NCBI GenBank assembly: GCA_037951105.1
Contig: JBAMJV010009796.1
Location: 1-64,000 of the forward strand
Source of the DNA: Echinarachnius parma
Lineage: Eukaryota > Echinodermata > Echinoidea > Clypeasteroida > Echinarachniidae
Direction of reading: 5' to 3'
Length of the DNA: 64,000 nucleotides
The translations under genes and the position numbers were made by a program. The stretch's first letter is position 1, and every line of letters starts with the position of its first letter. Positions 58,213 through 64,000 of this stretch are shown here, in pieces. The notes under the pieces were generated by a model. The model saw only the letters and a program-made list of their open reading frames with translations. It was not told the DNA's origin and did not search any database.

Positions 58213-58326
58213 ATACGGATGAATGTCTGTCGAGTCCATGTTATAACGGAGCCACCTGTGTGGACCAAGTTAACTCATACATTTGCAACTGCGTTGCGGG
58301 ATACACCGATACCCATTGCGGAACAG
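58213..58326 (+). CDS. EGF-like domain exon, calcium-binding type
   Basis: This is a 114-bp phase 1-1 exon, with acceptor CTTCATAG and donor GTATGT at 58327. It encodes [25 protein letters not shown] and [13 protein letters not shown]. Six cysteines in EGF spacing plus the D.DEC and D/N....Y motifs mark a calcium-binding EGF module. It sits between the two copies of the duplicated EGF block and is clearly diverged from the exons at 56613 and 60896, so it is an older member of the array. Confidence 0.8.
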
Positions 58327-58329
58327 GTA

Positions 58330-59558
58330 TGTAACATACTCCTTAAATTGTCAGTTAGATGTACACACAAGTGCCAAATGTCAAAGTTCAATCGCTATTT
58401 ATGGATGAAATTTTACTAAGGTGGCATCAAGGCGAGTTTTCTCTAGAAACCATTTAGAACATGAATAGTAAGAAAAAAACATTGCACATATGCATTTCTA
58501 GGCCCTAGAGATGTCTACTGGACTAAAAGGTAGCTCTGTCAGTCTGTTTTGCGTTGTCTAGTAAGGGCACATCTACTTAATCATTGGTAATAAAATCAGC
58601 CTACAGTTCCATTAAATAATGGAGTTACAGCACATTGAAGTAGTCAATGTCCCATTAAGTGTAATGCGAGTTACCATGGACATGCCCTGAAGTTATCCCG
58701 TGATTTCAAATCTTTAAGTCTCAAATATCTAAGTTTCAAAACTTAAAGTTTAGCATGGCCACAATCCACAAGGTTGAAAACTACAATATAACTACAAGAA
58801 AACATGAAATCTGGGCCGACCGTGTGGACACAACTATTGATATTTTGGCCGAGCCATTCAGCTCGATTTCATAATCAATTACTGGGCGTATAAATATCTT
58901 AGGGTCAGCATATGGATGTACCTATTTATCTATCAGGATACAAACCCCTCAACAAAGTACGGAAACTCAACTTTGATCGATTATATCACTCTTATTGTCA
59001 ATTTGCATTGCATTGCACGATTATTTCCCTTTAAAAAAGGGCATTATTTGTAATTTATTTTAAATCGGGGAATACGCAGTGCGCTTCAGAATGGAGGACG
59101 GTCAGAAGTCAAATCTCACAAAATGGACTGAGAGTATTCAATTCGGAAAATGTACTCTTGTGTCGTATTTTGTTAATGTTAAAGTTGTATCCAAGATTGT
59201 AACGTCTTAAAATAATCTTAACCTATCAAATTTGGTATCATTGTAAAGTCCAATTGCCTATTTATCCAATACAACCATGTCCGTAACGATTCTATCAAAA
59301 GGTTAAGTATGATACAGCTGAAAAGGGGGGAGGGTCGAAAGTTAAAGGGTACCACCACCCAAAAATAATATTCTTATTATAGAAAGGCAACATCTTTAGT
59401 ATTCCATTCCTTCAACAAGTTCACAAATATATGTTTTCAGAACAAAATTGGAAAACGCATCACCATTCTCAAACACCAAATGTAACCAACATAAGAAAAG
59501 AGATATAATCGATCAAACCTGAGTTTCAGAACTTATTTGGAGGGGTTTAGTTCATCTA
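58330..59558. other. Intron between EGF exons: nothing recognised
   Basis: This is AT-rich sequence without defined repeats or coding motifs. Confidence 0.4.
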
Positions 59559-59904
59559 GTATGTTAGTTCATCTCTCAATATTTGCTTCTGGCTTCCGCT
59601 CCTTCACATCAGTCAGGGCCAGTCAAACAGTTTGATAGTTTAATACACTGTTTATAACGTATAAAAACATCTTCAATATGTGTCTTCCGTGTGAGGGAGG
59701 TATTGAAGGTTCTTTCCAAGAAATTACACAGCACTTTGTTGTTTATTACGTATACCTTCAATACATTGTCCTTTATTCTAGACATGTATTGATGGAAATC
59801 AATGACATAACATTTGTTGTTTGGGGTCAATTGCATTTTCTATTTGGCAAACCATTTTAAAATATTATGAATATCACACTGTAATGCAATTTTTAGATTA
59901 TTAA

Positions 59905-60185
59905 ACATTAGCATAATTTTGACCAGACGGCCACATCATCTGAATAATAAAGCTGGACGTGGGTTGGCATTCCTTCCTGCGCCAATAGTGGAATTATGAC
60001 AATCCCTTGTGGGAGACCTCAAGCATATCTCAAGCTTGTCCAAAATATGTTTCACAATACCGTGCCTATTGTTACCTGGAATGTTCTGTTTAGATTTATT
60101 CGAAGATAGCGTGCATAATCTACATTGTACTTGATAATTATTCAAACAACATGGTGATAATTGTGAAAGCTCAGACATAATTCAA
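59905..60185 (-). pseudogene. Reverse-transcriptase fragment of a non-LTR retrotransposon
   Basis: On the minus strand, one frame reads GLPQGIVIIPLLAQEGMPT and LYYSDDVAVWSKLC. These are degenerate forms of the GxPQGSxLSPLLF and YADDxAxW motifs of LINE reverse transcriptase. The upstream segment is shifted in frame. The fragment lies within the insertion that splits EGF block copy 2. Confidence 0.6.
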
Positions 60186-60199
60186 ACTGTACTTCCTTT

Positions 60200-60890
60200 T
60201 CATCTATAGTTTTTGCTCTTGTTTTTTTTTTCTTCTCTACTGCATTGATATTTCAATATCTGTTGTGCATTCTCTTGATAGTAACATTTCCTTGGTCAAT
60301 TCATAGCTTGCGATGGACCTTGTTTTCTTTCTTTTACTTCTTTATTATTATTATAAATATTGCGATTACGTTTTATTTGTTTGTCTTTGTTTGCTAAATA
60401 TCGTCTTCACACCATATTATTATAATGATTATTTAGCCCCCATAATTATGAAAGTTAGGTATATTACTATATTGACTCTGGAATAGTTCATTTTTACAAA
60501 CTTACTTTAGATTATTATTAATAGTTTCCTGCTAACTTGTCAGTATCACTGTTCATTTATTTGGTCATCATTGCATAGCGGTTTCACTCTTAAAGTAATA
60601 TCACATTTTAGTAAAGGTATAGGGAAATTAAATTTGACAAGACCGAGTTTATCATCTCAATGATCTTCACATTTTCGAAAGTTTATATTTCTGATCGATT
60701 TTAAAATTGCAATTAACTTACTTCCTGTTTGTTTTATGTTACATGTTATATTTTGTGATATATGTTTTGAATATGTGTATATATATCTGTATATATTTGT
60801 TATATTGTGCTAAATGTGATTTTCTTCAATACCCTACGACAGGGTGACATGAGAAATAAAACATTGAACATTGAACATTGAACATCTCCC
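60200..60890 (+). mobile_element. 3' end of a non-LTR retrotransposon with (ATTGAAC)n tail
   Basis: This AT-rich segment ends in three ATTGAAC units immediately before the duplicated sequence CATCTCCCGACAG resumes. The sister copy is continuous across this point at about 56601. No protein domain is visible, as expected for a 3' untranslated region. Confidence 0.55.
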
Positions 60891-60895
60891 GACAG

Positions 60896-61009
60896 ACATA
60901 AATGAATGTTCATCGACCCCTTGTCAAAATGGAGGGTCATGTACCGACCAGGTCAACGGATATTCATGCGCATGTGCAGCGGGCTACGAAGGATCCAACT
61001 GCCAAGAAA
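60896..61009 (+). CDS. EGF-like domain exon, calcium-binding type, intact duplicate
   Basis: This is a 114-bp phase 1-1 exon, with acceptor TCCCGACAG and donor GTAAGT at 61010. It encodes [27 protein letters not shown] and [11 protein letters not shown]. It has all six cysteines and the calcium-binding DINE consensus, with Q.NGYSC following. It is the functional partner of the broken exon at 56613. The two share flanking intron sequence for well over a kilobase, including the same C-rich inserted element downstream. A LINE 3' end with an (ATTGAAC)n tail stops only about ten bases before its acceptor. Confidence 0.8.
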
Positions 61010-61194
61010 GTAAGTTACCTTTGCAGGAACATGTATTGAATAGTTGCCACCTGGCTATAGCAGCCAAGCTGCCAACAATGACCATCACAATTTAACCTGT
61101 ACTGAAACAATGATATGAAACCTTCAAAAAGGGGGGCGGTGTGACCTGTCTGCAGGGACCAGTCTTGCTTCCCATTTGTGTGTCTTCGCACAGG

Positions 61195-61402
61195 TTCAGT
61201 GGCGTAGTGACGGGGGGATATTTAAACAAGAAAAGAAAAAGAAAAATACACCCCAAAGAAATGCCCCCAATAATTGTGCGTGCTCCCCTCCCCCCCCCCC
61301 CCCCCCCCCCCCAACAAAAATAAATAAATAAAATTAATTAATTGAATAAAATGAATAAATAAATACAAACAAAATCGGTCCAACCACGCTACGACACTGC
61401 AC
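61195..61402. mobile_element. Short hAT-like element with poly-C core, copy 2
   Basis: This is the duplicate of 56898-57102. It has the same terminal GGCGTAG and CTACG motifs, with a different C-run length and small indels in the AT-rich tail. Confidence 0.5.
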
Positions 61403-61644
61403 ATGCTTGACTCAAGACAAGATGCAGGTCAAGAAATGAATGAACTAGGCATCTGAACACTTACGGAAAAAATATGTTTAATTGACAATTTCATTCGCCT
61501 TACTTGGCAACCAATATAATTAAATTAAGTTTATCAGAATACTAAAATGTTACAAAACAGAATCTTCGACCAGTGGGACTGCGTTAATTACTTGCTGTGT
61601 TATCGCAACTTTAAGATTTGATTTAAGATAAGGGTGTAATTCAC

Positions 61645-62187
61645 TTAAAGGGGAATTCCACCCAAGAAATGTAATGTCTGCTATAACATGAGGTGAATAT
61701 GAAGAATCATGATCGAAATTTTGAGCCAAAACGGTAGAGCAATAAAAAAGTTATGACAGGATGAACTTTGCTCCGATTTTTAGTATCGTTCGCAATTGCT
61801 ATCGATCGTGACGTCACTTGCGAGCTGCAGCCATTCTACATGGAAATTTTCTCATAACAAAGCAAATGTATGAGCTTACAAACTGCAATGAGGTTGGCCC
61901 ATCGATATTCTTCTATGAATTCGTGAAAAAAAGCAGAGAAAATTAATTTTTAGCTATGAAAATGAGAAATAAGTGTATTTTCATGTACTAAAGCCATGGC
62001 GAGTTGCTCGTGAATGATGTTGCATTTGGCGGCAATTTTGAAACGATCGCTCATTACTACATGATGTTCAAATAGGTATAACTCCCGTGTTTCCTGTCCG
62101 ATTTTGATCAAATTTTCACCATTTATTCCTCTTGTTCTGCTTATTCAAATAACGAATAGTTTTATCAGGCCCGGAATACCCCTTTAA
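61645..62187. mobile_element. TTAA-target MITE with a visible empty site
   Basis: The ends are TTAAAGGGGAATTCC and GGAATACCCCTTTAA. The sister copy of the block reads TTCACTTAATCTTGATATA uninterrupted at 57341-57359, which is the unoccupied site with a single TTAA. The element therefore duplicated TTAA on insertion, as piggyBac and Kolobok superfamilies do. It has no open frame of note. Confidence 0.85.
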
Positions 62188-62689
62188 TCTTGATATACGT
62201 GTGGAACTTGAGATTCACTCAGAATGCTTCCTTGCGTACAAAAATATTAATTAAACAGATCTCGTTATATATCGAATTATGTCTTACTTATTATGGTCTT
62301 TGGTCATTCATTCATCGTATTCGAAGAAAATATTGAATATCGATTCTCTCTTTCTTGATCTAGAGTATGTTCATTTGTTCATTTTGTTAGGATTACCAAC
62401 CTCAATTCCGCTGCATGAATACATTCGGCGTGCCAATTAATTTGTATGAATAACATGAAACAATGGACATAATTGCGTTATTATGTATTATTCGTATCGA
62501 TTAATTGTTGAGAAAATGATACAATCGTATTAGTAGTATGGATAACATTTTCTCGTCAATCTTTTTTTTGCGATCTGTACGAATTTTTCCATTATTAATC
62601 AAGTATGCTAATGGAGAAATTCGGAAATAACTTTAATAATCATTTAATTTGTATATACAAATTCCTCCATTAGCATACTTAATTGTTAC

Positions 62690-63119
62690 TTAAAATGGTA
62701 TTGACGGCGCTGCACAAAATAATGTTGTGTGCGGTAATGACAAATTGAGTTTCAAATTTGAAGGAGCATACCATTTGCATAACAGAATTAAATAAATTTT
62801 ATCGAAATATATATCCAATTGGAATTTATTGGGGGCCCCAGATTTGTTCGATACAAAACGCTTGCATTATTTTTAAAATGTTCGAAAGAGGTTTCATTCA
62901 TAATTGTGTATTTAAAATGGCTGAAACCAATGAGAGCGCTTTTTAAAGTTTTAACGGCTCTTTTTTAATAACAACAGGATTTTCACTTTATTTGTTTGTA
63001 ATTTTTGTATACGTTTTAGCATTGTAGAGTTATAAATATTATTTTGTATATTTTGCAAAATTATGGTGCAGGTTTCGGTTACTAAATTGAGTTTGACCAA
63101 AACGTTACTATCCCTTTAA
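62690..63119. mobile_element. TTAA-type MITE, family 1, copy 4
   Basis: A degenerate left end at TTAAAATGG is followed by the family body. The right end is ACTATCCCTTTAA. It lies in the intron before the last EGF exon. Confidence 0.6.
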
Positions 63120-63400
63120 CACATTTTTCTCAATCTTCGTATTTATAATTTCTCCTACTCCTCTGTTTATTTTAAATACGCATGAGCATGTGAAATGTTA
63201 GACTATACTCATTTCTATGTAAACTCTCAAATCAAAATTGTGTCGTGATGCTAAATTAGGAGGAAAATGTTGTTGAGCTTGTATTTTGAAATCAAGATTT
63301 ATTTGACTTGATTGTGATGCCTCCTTGCAGGTTTTGCAAATATGTGTTTTATGTCGTCTGACATAAATTAAATTTAACTCATATTATCATCTTTCAATAG

Positions 63401-63514
63401 ACATAGATGGATGCTTGTCAAACCCTTGCCTCAATGGTGGGGCGTGCACCGACCAGATGGACGGATATAAATGCACATGTGCAGCGGGCTTCGAAGGATC
63501 CAGTTGCCAGAAAA
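63401..63514 (+). CDS. EGF-like domain exon
   Basis: This is a 114-bp phase 1-1 exon, with acceptor TTTCAATAG and donor GTAAGT at 63515. It encodes DIDGCLSNPCLNGGAC, TDQMDGYKCTC and AAGFEGSSCQK. Six cysteines are in EGF order. The usual acidic residue before the first cysteine is a glycine (DIDGC), which may weaken calcium binding. The downstream intron is a diverged third copy of the sequence that follows the exons at 56613 and 60896, so all three descend from one unit. The gene very probably continues beyond the window. Confidence 0.8.
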
Positions 63515-64000
63515 GTAAGTAACATTAATTTTACAGTAAAACCCTGTCTTAATAGCCACCTAGCTATAGCAGCAAAGCTGCCGACAATGCCCATCAAAAT
63601 TGATCCTGTACAGACTAAAAACAATGGTAAGGAACCTACAAATAGAGGGTGACCTGTCTACAGTGACCAGTCCTGCTTCTCGTTGGTGCGTTTTATACAC
63701 AGGTTTGAATTTACATGATTTTCTCGCAACGATGAAGGTCAATAAATGAACGAACAAACCACAAACTAATGGAACTAATGTATGTAATTGATTCACAATT
63801 TCATACGCCCAACTTGGCAACCAACATTTTTTTTCTTGGTGCTGGTGCCACCCAACACCGATTTATGAATGAATGTTATCTTAATACTTACATGATAAAA
63901 AGAGAACATTCGAACTGTGGGACTGTCTTCATTACTTCTTGTGTTATTGCATTATGTTTTCTAAGCATCCTTTAATATTAATTTGAAGTCATTGATTGCA

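Larger units (their letters stand above)
59559..62570. repeat. Duplicated EGF block, copy 2
   Basis: This is the same block as 56359-58050. It is interrupted by a reverse-transcriptase fragment and LINE tail (about 59781-60890) and by a TTAA-flanked MITE (61645-62187). It contains the intact EGF exon at 60896. A more diverged, partial third copy runs from the exon at 63401 to about 63970. Confidence 0.75.

Overview
This is animal nuclear DNA, AT-rich, with long introns, phase-consistent GT/AG exons, many transposon remnants, CA/TG and poly-C/poly-G tracts and foldback elements. The only host gene I can follow is on the + strand and appears to run from a start codon at 6409 past the right edge. 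Its exons encode, in order, a signal peptide (two exons), two C-type-lectin-like domains (CTLDs), a run of HYR (hyalin-repeat) domains and a series of EGF-like domains. CTLD, HYR and EGF modules mixed in one secreted or cell-surface protein, together with the transposon content, suggest a marine invertebrate deuterostome (echinoderm or hemichordate most likely). That placement is inference and the species cannot be fixed from this window.

Layout: 1-6.4 kb is upstream DNA with a Tc1-like foldback element, a TTAA-type MITE and a 1.6-kb terminal-inverted-repeat (TIR) element inserted in a tRNA-type SINE. From 6.4 to 18 kb lie the signal-peptide exons and large introns with minisatellites. From 18 to 22.5 kb are the CTLD exons. 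From 22.5 to 29.7 kb is a long intron holding a strange 1.7-kb element built of GATAAAC palindromes. From 29.7 to 40.4 kb are five HYR exons or exon relics, with a nearly full CR1-group LINE (minus strand) between them. From 40.4 to 56.6 kb I see no exons, only nested transposons: an L2-like LINE split by two insertions, a second Tc1-like foldback, three palindromic elements, and a 5.3-kb TIR element made largely of AACGTTGG-type repeats. From 56.6 to 64 kb are four EGF exons, all phase 1-1 and 114 bp when intact, inside an EGF-exon duplication.

Several host exons carry reading-frame breaks. Three of them (two CTLD exons and one HYR break) are healed by changing one homopolymer run by one base, which points to consensus errors or recent slippage. 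Others (a 2-base loss in one EGF exon, a nonsense codon in one HYR relic) look like decay of duplicated exons. No rRNA, operon, CRISPR array or bacterial feature is present. Most open frames in the window come from low-complexity DNA or transposons.
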